Shown here: piece after piece, positions 46,090 to 56,781 of the stretch
Numbering within the stretch: position 1 is the stretch's first letter
How the letters are laid out: each line of letters starts with the position of its first letter
Origin: Xylogone sp. PMI_703
Taxonomy: Eukaryota > Ascomycota > Leotiomycetes
Direction of reading: 5' to 3'
Length of the DNA: 64,000 nucleotides
Assembly (NCBI GenBank): GCA_021399445.1
Contig: JAJTUQ010000022.1
Coordinates: 47,553 to 111,552, forward strand
Translations under genes and position numbers: made by a program
The notes under the pieces: model-generated
Told to the model about the DNA's origin: nothing
Databases searched by the model: none
The model's input: the letters and a program-made list of their open reading frames with translations, nothing else

Positions 46090-47138
46090 ATGCCCTCGTT
46101 CAGCAATTTTATCCATACTCAATTTATCCTTAAAATTCCGAAACCCACAGCTTCCTTTGATTCTAAAAGTGTGGTAATTACCGGGGCCAGTTCAGGACTG
46201 GGTAAAGAAGCTGCAAAACATATCGTTCGCCTTGGCGCGGACAGGGTAATCCTTGGTTGCCGTGACATATCTAAAGGCGACAAGGTAAAACGCGACATCG
46301 AATCGTCCCTGAAGTGCAATCAAAGCATTATTGAAGTTTGGCAAGTCGACATCGAGTCTCCTTCTTCCGTGAAAGCGTTTGTGGATCGGGTCAACAAGCT
46401 ACCTCGTCTAGATGTCTTGATTAACAATGCCGGAATACAGACAATAACATTTGAAGTGGCCTACGGCACAGAGCGAACCATAGCTGTGAATGTTATTGGC
46501 ACTTTCTTGCTCGCATTGCAGCTTCTTCCGAAGTTAAAGGAGACTGCAAAAACATACCATGTCACACCTCATATGTCATTTGTTGAGTCAGCCCTGTATG
46601 ATGTAGCAAAATATCCAGAGAACCACGGGAACGACCTTTTTACTTGGTTCAGCGATAAATCGCATACGAACAAGATGGACCAGTGAGTTACAGCTCAATA
46701 CTGATAATTCGGGGTCATTTGCTAACGATACATGATAGATACAATCTTTCTAAGCTCCTGTTATTGTTTGCCATCATCAAGCTAGCCTCAATTGTTGATC
46801 CATCAGTCAATGACTCTATTGTTATCAACTCTCTAGACCCATGCTTCTGCAAAACTGGACTTGCAGGTGGGCTTAGTAGTGGACTTAAGGCCGTCTTCAA
46901 GATATTTGAGTTTATATGCGCTCGCCCAGCAGAAGAAGGATCGAGATTGATAGTGATAGCGGCATCTGCTGGGAGAGAGAGCCACGGAAAATATATGCGA
47001 GGTGGAGCTTTACAAGAATACGCCCCACTTGTCACTAATGCTGATGGTGTCAAGAAAACCAACTACGTCTGGGAGCAGCTAAGAACGAAACTTGAGCAAC
47101 TGCAACCGGGAATTTTAGCTAACCTTAACGGCAAATAA
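46090..47138 (+). CDS. Short-chain dehydrogenase/reductase (SDR)
   Basis: Exons 46090-46682 and 46739-47138, with a 56-bp intron (GTGAGT ... GCTAAC ... TAG), give 330 aa. The start at 46090 gives MPSFSNFIHTQFILKIPKP ahead of the nucleotide-binding fold; 76 more in-frame codons upstream look unlike protein. Cofactor motif TGASSGLG, structural NNAG and the catalytic Y-x3-K are present; the last (YNLSK) is created exactly by the splice. It resembles fungal metabolite-cluster SDRs of the retinol-dehydrogenase-like group. It oxidises or reduces a hydroxyl/keto group with NAD(P). It begins 400 bp from the regulator gene, divergently. The substrate is unknown. Confidence 0.87.
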
Positions 47139-47542
47139 TACTGGGAACAAATACTGGGCAAGATACGCCCTATTTTGTACTTCTACTGACCCTCTTCATT
47201 TGCTTTTTGAGACCTAGAGAACAATAATAAATCAATCTGTCACTCGCATAGACAGGCATAGGTGAGAACCAAAGGCCTTATGGTGATTCTATGAAAGGTA
47301 ACCACTGATATTAGATGAGAATTCAGAGTTTAGGCGTAAAAGAGTGAACCATAGAATGTACATTTAAATTCATTGCAAATTGGCCCTACAACTGCCACCG
47401 CAGCTTTTCTCGGTAGCGTTGTACTTTACGATTGACTCACCCCACAGCTTCCGCTGACGCTTATACTGCTACTTATTATTATTCCAGACAAGCTCATATC
47501 AGCCTTGATGAGAATTAGACCCTTAATCAAACACGAGAAAGG
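47139..47542. other. Intergenic, nothing recognised
   Basis: Spacer upstream of the arginase-family pseudogene. Confidence 0.45.
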
Positions 47543-48460
47543 ATGCCTAGCGTACCATTGTGATCCATAACTATCATCTACTCGCCCTACCACGTCGGCT
47601 TATATAATAAAAGGCCAGGTGCAGGACCATCATTCATATGCGAACGCGGCCTCGTATCAGTACTCAGGCAAACAGTAGATGTTCCTATTCATGAAGTTAC
47701 TATCAATCCAGTAGATGATTTTGAGGGCGAGATCGGACGTAGCTTTGAGCTAATCCGGCGAACGGCAAAAGCAGTGGCAAAGGAGCGCAACTCCGGCTCC
47801 TTCCCAATTGTCCTATCCGGCAACTGCAGTGCCGCAGTTGGGGTTGCAGCAGGTCTTCATGCCACAAATAGCTGGCCCATGGAAGAGCTTGGATGTGTTT
47901 GGTTTGATGCACACGATGACTTCAATACGCCAGATACAGTTCTAAGTGGGTACTTTGATTCCATGCCTGTCGCAATGCTCGCGGGCCAGTGCTAGAAAGG
48001 GCTTCTGAAGACAGTACCAGGACACAAACCTCTGAAGCTTGAGCGACTGGTTAATGTTGGAATGCGTGATGTGACTGATACGGAGAGAGCGAGGGTTATT
48101 GATGCTGGATTTGATGTAGTTTGGGGGAATGTTGATAAGAAAGTGGACTTTTCCAAGAAGCTACATAGTATACTAGCGTCAAAGGAGCGATCACCAACTA
48201 TGGTGCATTTAGACCTGGACTGCTTAGATTCGTCACTTAGTAAGGTAAATCAATTCTCCGCACCTAGGGGATTATTTGAGGAAGATCTAGCCAAGTGTTT
48301 GGCAGAGGTGTCTGAGCTAACAGAGCCTGCATCTCTTACGGTTGCATCCTTCGATCCATCTTGTAAAGGAGCGGAAAGTATAGCAAATATTGCTATCAGA
48401 ACGATAAAGTTATTCATTGAGTCATTAATGTCAACTGGCATACTAGACACTGGTAGATAA
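47543..48460 (+). pseudogene. Arginase/agmatinase-family ureohydrolase with two stop codons
   Basis: One continuous frame from ATG 47543 to TAG 48458-48460 (305 codons) has just two internal stops: TGA at codon 7 and TAG at 47993-47995. Both fit single transitions (CGA to TGA, TGG to TAG; the second lies in GQC-stop where relatives have GQCW). Everything else is intact: PYHVGLYNKRPGAGPSFI, the metal-site regions LSGNCSAAVG, WFDAHDDFNTP and MVHLDLDCLDSS, and SFDPSCKG. Family members hydrolyse guanidino compounds (arginine, agmatine, formiminoglutamate) with a binuclear manganese centre. No normal-sized intron removes either stop in frame. A second in-frame start is absent before codon 7, so this is probably a recent pseudogene. 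Confidence 0.8.
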
Positions 48461-48718
48461 GCAAGGGATCCATCATCACGCCACAAGCAACCTTTATTAA
48501 TATATGTGCCGTTGTTCTAGTATTTTAATATAAGATGTTAATATGTAATAATTTAAAAAGAGAATCCATATACACTATCAACGTGATCGGAAAAGTTTGG
48601 GTCTTATGAAATAGTGGTTACTCAAATCAGATGAAGCAAACCCCTAGTATACTCGTATTTCATATCTCACATAGCCTCGGTCCTTGAGATTTGCTAGAGA
48701 GGCGAGGGAAAGATCATA

Positions 48719-49540
48719 TTAAACGGATGACAAGGTCAGCTCCTTCCACTTGTTGTCTGATTCGGCAAGAGCTTTGCCAGCGGCGGTACCGTATTCCCAA
48801 GCATCTGGGCCAATCAATAACCTCGGCGGTGGATCTTGGGCTTCAATAAGCTTGAGAATAATCCCAGCGACCTTCTCAAGCTTTGAAGGACCTCCACCAG
48901 CGTGAGCGCGCAGGAAATCAGCGAATGCGCCAATAGTCGGCTTGTATGGATCGCTTATGGGTGGGACTTTCATTGACTGACCGGCCCAGTCGGTGGGCAT
49001 CCCACCAGGTTCGAGGACTGTAACTTTCACGCCGAAGGGAGAGAGTTCTTGGCCGAGGATCCCAGAGAAGCCACCCACGGCCCACTTTGCGCTCTGGTAT
49101 GCACCAAGCCCTGGAGTAGCAAGCCGGCCACCTAGAGACGAGACCTGGAAGATGTGACCAGAACCCTGCTTGCGCATTATAGATGCGACGGCTTTTGAAA
49201 CATAGACGGTGCCGTAGAAGTTGACATCGATCTGGGAACGGAAGTCGTCGATATCGGCGTCCTCAATAGACGAGATATCAGCATACCCAGCATTGTTAAT
49301 CACCACATCGATGCGACCGAACTTGTCATGTCCCGCTTTCACGGCCTTCAGCACATCATCATGCCTGGAGACATCGAGGGAAACAGGGTAGATGTTGTCG
49401 CCGTATTGTTGTACAAGAAGGCTGAGTTGTTCTGGCTTACGAGCAGTGGCAATCACTCGAGCGCCGGTTTCTAGAGCCGCCTTGGTGATGGCAAGCCCCA
49501 GGCCGCGGGAAGATCCAGTGATGAACCAAACTTTCGACAT
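48719..49540 (-). CDS. Classical short-chain dehydrogenase/reductase
   Basis: Intact intronless frame of 273 aa. Cofactor motif TGSSRGLG (residues 8-15), NNAG, then the catalytic Ser of QVSSLGG and Y-x3-K in AYQSAKWA. After the active site comes VKVTVLEPGGMPTDWAG, usual for the fungal NADP-dependent branch. It interconverts an alcohol and carbonyl; the substrate is unknown. It is convergent with the arginase-family pseudogene (about 260 bp between their ends) and belongs at most to the edge of the putative cluster. Cytosolic, no signal peptide. Confidence 0.92.
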   Translation of the reverse strand: MSKVWFITGSSRGLGLAITKAALETGARVIATARKPEQLSLLVQQYGDNIYPVSLDVSRHDDVLKAVKAGHDKFGRIDVVINNAGYADISSIEDADIDDFRSQIDVNFYGTVYVSKAVASIMRKQGSGHIFQVSSLGGRLATPGLGAYQSAKWAVGGFSGILGQELSPFGVKVTVLEPGGMPTDWAGQSMKVPPISDPYKPTIGAFADFLRAHAGGGPSKLEKVAGIILKLIEAQDPPPRLLIGPDAWEYGTAAGKALAESDNKWKELTLSSV

Positions 49541-50005
49541 TTTGCATTAATTTATAGAAGTATGAAGATAGATTCCGAGTTAATATAGATTATTTAGCTT
49601 AAGAGTATTGTAGCTGAGTGGCATCGAAGAGTTATTTATTCAGCTCAAGGACCTGTGAATTATACCTTTTGGAGGATACTGCAGGCTATGAAAAGAGCAT
49701 GGGACTACGGTTAAATAATACATCCGAGAGTCTAATACATGCACCACTAAACTATGCATCCTCAAGCTTCTCACTATTCCCCAGTTTATGTTTCCGCTTT
49801 CTCCATGCAAGTTCAGACAAACAAGTTCTGGAAGCGGGTGCGGTGACGAGCCACATGCGGCCGCTAGCGCTCCTCGCTTGTCTTAGTCCCACTTCGGGGA
49901 TATGGCAGTGAATGGCTCGAGAATGGCACGAATGGGTACCTGAAGGCCTCTCTTTAAGCTTATTGGACAATACCACCGTATTATGTAATAACTCAACGTC
50001 TAACT
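49541..50005. other. Intergenic, promoter of SDR gene
   Basis: No coding region or repeat besides the adjacent inverted-repeat element. Confidence 0.5.
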
Positions 50006-50098
50006 TAACGTAATTCCCGGACACTCGGATCACCCTGACACTCGGATCAGTGAAATTTACCACAAAATTGAACAAAATGACCCCCTAGCAAACTCAAC
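50006..50098 (+). repeat. Left terminal inverted repeat
   Basis: Identical to the reverse complement of 50347-50439. Internal direct repeats at 50020-50032 and 50037-50049. Confidence 0.9.
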
Positions 50099-50346
50099 AA
50101 CCATATATCTTTACAACATGATATTTTGGCAGATAACTAGTTATTACAATAGATCATCAAATATAAAGATCTTCAGTTTTCCAAATATTTGTAATATTGT
50201 TAAAGATGACTCAAGGCCATAAAATTATGACAATTTTGTTGTACAGGATAAACCACAAAATATTAATAACCTCAGAGTTTGTACAACCATTATACAGTAA
50301 GCAAATAGTTAAATAACAACATTTGGCAATATATAATAATACAATG

Positions 50347-50439
50347 GTTGAGTTTGCTAGGGGGTCATTTTGTTCAATTTTGTGGTAAATTTCACTGATC
50401 CGAGTGTCAGGGTGATCCGAGTGTCCGGGAATTACGTTA
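50347..50439 (-). repeat. Right terminal inverted repeat
   Basis: Identical to the reverse complement of 50006-50098. Confidence 0.9.
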
Positions 50440-51196
50440 GTTAACTTAAGTCCAACTGATTATTTCCTGGTACGGACGGAGCCTGCACGCGGCCGCTTCA
50501 TGTAACTATTTCTGCCTGTTGTCGTATTTACAAGAGCACGAGCTTGTGTATCTTATCTCCATGCATTTGCTGCGGCTAGCATTGATCAAAACTAATTAAT
50601 GACTAGATGTGTTGATTCCAATAATAACGAATAGCATGTTCGATAGACTCTTAATCCGCCCGCCCGACCGATACCATTCGGGACACCAACACCGGACAAT
50701 GATAGCTCTCAAGCTTTCCAACTTCACAACTTAGAATGTCGTTAGTAATGACGGTGGTGGGCCCACAAGTCACATTATTTGTTAGGTTTCGGAGGTCTGC
50801 GGATAGACGGATTTTGCTCTATTTTCTTGAAAGGTTTGGCATTAATTTCTCATACGTTTGCCTGTACTCTATATCAATAATCGCTCTACTGAATAATATG
50901 GTCTATCTAACCCAAGGATGTGACGCCAATTACCGGGGCAAAGAGAGGCGAATACACAGCATCGACTGCTAGACTTTGTACTCAATATTTTCATATATGA
51001 AAGCATAAAATGTTACCAGCAGCAAAACTGGTCAAAATCCATTCAACCGTTATCCAACCTGCTCACGCTCGTATGCCCAGTACCACTCCAACATTTGCAT
51101 CTTTGGCTATACCGTATCTGTACGGAAGCAAGAGGTAGCCCTCTGACCGCAACTACTTATGCGACCATAGCGAACCCTCCACGTTTCCTTGAGAGG
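50440..51196. other. Intergenic, nothing recognised
   Basis: No gene supported; a short frame at 50736-50972 has no recognisable content. Confidence 0.45.
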
Positions 51197-54100
51197 TTAC
51201 AGGTGCGCCGGTGTAGATGGATGAGAGGCTTGGCTAGAGCTGCTGGCTGATGCCGCTGACAAGCTAGGCAAGACAGAGGAGCCACTTCTGCTCACAACGT
51301 CAGTCCTATTCTTAATATAAACACTAAGTCGATTTCCAGCACCGCAGTACGCGCTAGAATCGCCCGCACAAGCCATATTACAGTCCGAATCAGCAGTGAG
51401 GTTTGCGCCTGCTCCAAAGGAGTTGCCACACCAACATTCACGTCCGTATTCAAGACCAATATATGTGTATTCAGAACATTCCTGAGCACATAATTGAACA
51501 GTGTTGTTATCACTAAGGAAGAATGTGGCCGCGAGAGCTCGGTCGTTAGTCCCTTCCGTGTAACAACCCAAGTAGTTGAAAGAGTCTGTAGATGGAACGA
51601 TTGTTGGCCCAACAGGTATTGCGGAAGTTGTAGTAGTTGTAGTAGTAGTGGCCGCAGATGAGCTTGACAATACTGCTGTTGTTGTGGTGGTGGCCGAGAT
51701 TGAGTGTGAAGTTTGCGAAAAGGTAAAGGTCGAATTTGATGCTGTCTTTGTAGAGAAAGCGGGGGATGAGGTTGATATTGGAGCGTTCAAAGCATATATT
51801 TCAAGCCTATTACCGGCACCGCAATACTCCGAACCATCCCCTGCACAAGGGAAATTGCAATCAGCTTGGTTCTGAGCAAGCACACTGCCCGCGTTGAGGG
51901 CATTGCCACAGTAACCTACATTCCAATTTCATTAGTCTGGTCACGGTCAACAGAATAAATTTACAAGTTGATTACTCACATTCTCTGCCGTACTCAATAC
52001 CAAACATCAAGGATCCGGCACAGAACGTTGCACATGATTCCAATGTCATACTGTCATTAGCATATGTTTTCTGAGATAATGCTCGAGTGTTAGTCGCTTC
52101 AGTATAGCAACCTTGGAATACCCAACTTCCAACTGTTTGCTTAATGGCTGGCCCAGTTGGCGAAAAAGACGGGATTGTGGACGTGGTCATTGTCATTGAA
52201 GTCGTAGAAGTAGTTCTCGTCATGGTTCCATTTGTCCAGTTTGTTGAGGTGGAAGTCACAGTTGAAGTGGTGGAGCTTATTGGAAGTGTGACCACGCCGT
52301 TCTTTGAGTACACATTGAGGATATTTCCAGCTCCACAGAACTCACTTTGGTTGTCATTACATGTCATACTGCAGGCACTGGCAACTGTGGGTACCGAGCC
52401 AACTCCGAATGCGTTTCCACACCAGCACTCGCCACCGTATTCCAAGCCAGCGTAGATGTAGTTGTGTGAATCACAGGTATCGACACAATTCTTCACTGTC
52501 TGTGAAGCAAGGCCGTATTCTTGTGGGAGAGCTCTGCCCGTACTGGCTTCGGTGTAGCAGCCCAAGCTGGTGTATCCATCAACACCTGGGTTGATAAATG
52601 GTCCTGTGGGAAGAGAGGAAGTAACATTGCCATCGAAGCGACTCGAGTCAGCAAAAAGAGAGATGAAAGCTCCACCATCATCACTTCCTACTCCGTTTCT
52701 GCTACAGATCTGATTAACATCACCGGAGCATGGATAGTTACAGTCGTCTTCACTAACTTCTTGAATTGGAATGTTCGGTCCTCCCTATCATTCGCTATTA
52801 TATTGTGTGCCGCAGAATATGTAGCCGGCCTCAGCGCAAGCAGTGATGCACATTTCATTAGTACTGTTGGGACTACTGTAGATCTGGTACTTGAGTTGCC
52901 TTCCAGGGTTGTTTTCTTTGAAGCATCCTACATGTAAAGACCAAGACCGTTAGCCAAAAGAGGAGGAGCTTGCTCTGAGACAGCCGTGCATTCAAATTGG
53001 ATGAACTGTTTATCAAAGCTGGGATCGTTGACATTTATCGTCCACTGTGCGACGCCAGAATACGGATCATTGTTCCATTGCTCTTTTGGAACCGAGCAAT
53101 ACAAGGTAGCATTTGCACTTTCTCCAGGCGCCAGATCTGTACCTTCCGCCAGGTCAACGTTATTATTAGCTGCAATAAGACCCCCGACACCAAATGGAGG
53201 CTTTGACACCGTGAGCGAGAGCTTATTGGCATCCGGAGGGCCCGTGTTTGTCACTCTAAACTTTAGAGATCGAGTAGTGTTCTCAGTCACGTTGCCGAAG
53301 GTAAAGTTTTTGCCATTCTCATATTTCACCCACCTAGTCCCATCTGGTGTCTGAAACTCGAGAAGCGCAGTAGGAGGTGGACCAGAAGCGCCATTAACAA
53401 CAAGTGTTTGGTTACCACCGTCCGAGATGACATTGAGGTAAGCTGTAAAGTTACCGCTCTCTGATGTGTCGAAATTAACCGTAATAACAACATCAGAATT
53501 CCCAGAGATTGTAGTAGGAAGGCTAATAAATGTAAAAGGCCCCACTCGGGGATCAACACCCGTCATATTTGATGAGATAAATGGGCCCGTTTCACTTATC
53601 AATGAGTACTGAATATCTTGGATTGTCAAAAGTTAGTTGCCTTGATTGGAGAAAATAGCTGACTCATTAACACCCCCAACCTGGGCTCCCGTGACAACTC
53701 CTTCGAAGCTAAGAGTGCTAGGACTGACTGAAAGCAATGGACCAACACTTTCACCAGTACCTTTCACCGTAATAGGTGTGCTAGTACTATAGCCAGCAAC
53801 ATTATTTGTAGTCGAGATTATAATGTCAGATGAAAGCGGGCCAACAGCTTGGGGGTTGAGAGCAGCTTGGATATCAAATGTGCTACCAGCTGTAACCGTG
53901 TAGGGAACTGTGGGAAGACCTAAGAGAACGAAATCTGGGTCACCATCCAATGTAATGTTTGTAACTGTGAGAGCAATAAGCGCTTTACAAGAGAGTGTCG
54001 CAGGAGCCGTTACATCCCCGAGGTCTAATGCTCCAAAATCGTAGAGTGAGGTACAATTGAGCAGCGGGTTGACTGGAGATCCAAACCCGTAGAATAATCC

Positions 54101-55831
54101 AAGTGTTGTTCCAATGTACACACGACCATCTCCAAAAACAGGTCGGGTAAACTTCGTCACGCCAGGAATAGTGAAAGATTTGATCATGGTCAGAAGTCCA
54201 TTTTCGGGAATAGCGTTGTAAATGCGAAAGTTTTCTCCTTGAACATCGCTTGTCCAGAGAAGACCTGTTCCAGGTTGTTCATTCAGCGATGTTATAGTTC
54301 CATGCCCAACACCTAAAATGTAAGCATTATTAGTAGGGCTGTCCGCAATGTGCGTAAATGAAGGAACGCCATTGTCACAAGAGAACTTGAATACATGGGT
54401 GGGGTGTTGAATAACTAGTTATACTATCAGCAAGGCACTTCTCGCACTTCTGTGACTTGAATTATGTAGGAATATACCATTGATATAAATGTATCCGCCT
54501 TCCAGAGGGTATACGCCTGCACCAGCATAGACGGAATTTTCACTCTCGAAAACCTGGATGATCGTCGCCCTTGTTTGGTCCGTTTCGGTAACCGCCCAAA
54601 TTATCCAAGTTCAGCCAATATGTTTTGCCGCTCTTTCCTGTGATAACTCCAATACGAGTAATATCACCACAAGCAAATTCACTAGGTAAGGGTTCTAGGG
54701 GACTGGTACCGAGGTCATGATCGTAGCTATCTAACTGTTGTTTTTCCTGTGGCATGAAGAAGTCCACCACACTCAAGCTTCCATCGTCGTTAATTACCAG
54801 GTGCACAGCAGCTTCTTCTAGTGCCGTTGCAGCTGCAGGATTATGTTCATTGACAGGGATATCACTCAGTTGGGAAGCATACCCATTACCAGTTGCTAGA
54901 ACATTGAACCCGCATCGTCAGATGCAATTCCACCTCCTGACATCCAAATACCACCACCTGGTGTTGTGTTTGGAACCCCTTCTCCTTCTGTGGCGAACCT
55001 TTCGACAAGTGTACCTGTTGTCTTATCCCATCCCATAATCCATCCAGTAAAGTTATATTGGACACAGTGCGAAGCAAACCCAGCATATATGTACTGACCA
55101 CTGTGCAACAATCCAGGACGTTGATGGTGAATGCCCCCATTGAAGCTTCGGATGGGATTGTTCCGAGCAACAGTACCCTCCAAATCCACTGGGAAGTTTT
55201 CGCGTTCACTGAGATCGTTGACATTAATAGCGTGGAAGTAATATCGTCCGTTTGGCTTTCCCTGAGGGCCATTTCCTCCAGTTTGGTCGGCATAGGTCTT
55301 CGAGGTGAAATACCATGTATCTGTATCAGGATCAATCACGCCGGTAGCTGTTACTCCTACATGAGGATTGATATCCACGCACCCGTCGAGGTCGGCGGTA
55401 AGGAAAGGAATGGCGAGATTTCGTTTTAAAATAATCTCGCCTGTTTTCGCATCTAGCTTGTAGATATTGTTTTGGGTTGTGGCTAGGAAGATGTATTGGA
55501 CACCATCGGCTGGAGTAGTGTACACAAGGGGCTGTGAGAAGATTTGTTCGGGTACACCATTGTAGTTTCCTGGAAGGGTCGTCTTAAATAATGGGCCAAA
55601 TTGAGAGCTTCTAACAATAGCAGGGTCCATGTTATGGTTTCTATAGTCGTTTTTGCCCCATTAGCAGTATTCTGAAAATACCATTGCTCGCCGTTCTTAC
55701 ATTTGATGCCCCGTTCTCGAGTTATCTCCACCCCATGTAATGGTATCGGTCGCGCCGAGAGAGTGTACATTGTTAACGAGTAGGGAAAGACAGAGCAAAA
55801 CTAACAGGCTCAAAGTCATCATGGCGGGCAT
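51197..55831 (-). pseudogene. Large secreted PQQ-like/WSC multidomain protein, disabled
   Basis: Reading from 55831: a signal peptide (MTLSLLVLLCLSLLVNN), a 60-bp intron (55700-55641), a beta-propeller-like region (GVQYIFLATTQNNIYKLDAKTG), introns at 54477-54415 and 51979-51916, an ASPM/choice-of-anchor-D-like region (TITVKGTG-type repeats near 53.6-54 kb), then four WSC domains (for example GYTSLGCYTEAS ... GGECWCGNAFG). Lesions: a 1-base loss near 54890 (after DDAGSMF), a 2-base loss near 54565, TAA at 53633-53635 (probably from CAA), a frameshift near 52935 and stops near 52785 where ECWCGG is expected. WSC domains bind wall glycans, so the ancestor was a wall or secreted protein. The last two exons (52565-51980 and 51915-51197) are still open and could be transcribed. 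Assembly error cannot explain all the lesions easily. Confidence 0.75.
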
Positions 55832-56781
55832 CGCGATCGCCAAGTCAAGATGAGACGAGACGCTTCCGACAAAAACGAGTGTTAAGAAAAAGACAGGACG
55901 GGATTGCAGATCCAATTGCAGATCCCCCGCGACAGGTCTAAAGCTTGAACTTTATATTTTCCCGAGTTGAATCATCTTAATAATAAGTGAGAAAAGGTTT
56001 CAATAGCCTGTAAGCTTCAGAAAGCCTTGGTTGGTTCTGCCGGTTCTACCGGGTATCAACATCCCCTTGACGATGATCCACCGTATAAAGGACCGAGCGC
56101 AGTCTTAGTCGTCGAGCTGATTTAAGCCAAGGTAACAATATTGATTCCTTTCGACGGTAATTAATTGATTGTCCCGCACCTTTACGAGATGTGAAGCCTG
56201 GGGATAGGTTGAGGCAACGGGGGGGGCGTGCCTACCACGCACACTCTTAACCGCTTCCAGAAGCTCCTTATGCAGGGGGATGAGGTTGTCTCCAGGGTCA
56301 CTACTCCCACGTGCAGGAACGGTATTGTCGCATAAGCTTGAATAAGCTCTTGGAGGCGTTTGTGACAAGACTAGTTAGATTAAATATGCTGCTTTTGAGC
56401 CGTGCTAATCCTGTATTCGGTTTCTTAGTTCTCCAGACTCCCTGTATTGTGCCCCATACATGTAAGCATTGAGGCAACATTTTCCAACTCCCTTGCTTTG
56501 TACACAGTACTTATTTAGGCTACCCGTATGATCGGTAGTCACTAGCGAAACTTGCTTGCCCTTCCATATTCAGGAATCTCAGGCGACTTAAACCACCGAG
56601 CACGAAGCAAGGATGACGAAGTTCGCGCCTATTATTATACCTTAATATAGCATTGTGGCATCTGTTCAGAATGCACTTATTGTGCGTAGTCGACGGCCTA
56701 GAGAAAAATATTCCCTACTAATAATATGGTTGGATTCCAATTACGTGACATTAGTATATGTATACCTAGTTTAAATCCATC
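55832..56781. other. Intergenic, nothing firm
   Basis: A minus-strand 87-codon frame (56105-56368) has no family or splice support. Otherwise empty. Confidence 0.45.

Larger units (their letters stand above)
50006..50439. mobile_element. MITE-like element, 434 bp, perfect 93-bp terminal inverted repeats
   Basis: Left arm 50006-50098 and right arm 50347-50439 are exact reverse complements over 93 bases (hand-checked), starting TAACGTAATTCCCGG. The 248-bp centre is AT-rich and has no ORF. TA at each outer boundary fits a Tc1/mariner-type target. Each arm contains the 13-mer GACACTCGGATCA twice, 17 bp apart, which could be transposase binding sites. The absence of any RIP-type difference between arms suggests a recent insertion or gene conversion. 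Confidence 0.85.

Noticed and set aside
47950..47995. A 46-nt intron (GTACTT ... GCTAG) that would remove the TAG in the arginase-family gene
   Set aside because: Removing it shifts the frame straight into another stop, so it cannot rescue the gene.
54896..54951. An intron (donor GTATTT, acceptor TTCTAG) explaining the frame change in the WSC gene
   Set aside because: Phase fits, but it would delete the conserved-looking IWMSGGGIASDDAGSMF block; a one-base deletion is more likely.
56105..56368. 87-codon minus-strand frame
   Set aside because: No domain, no splice partner and no conserved-looking motif.
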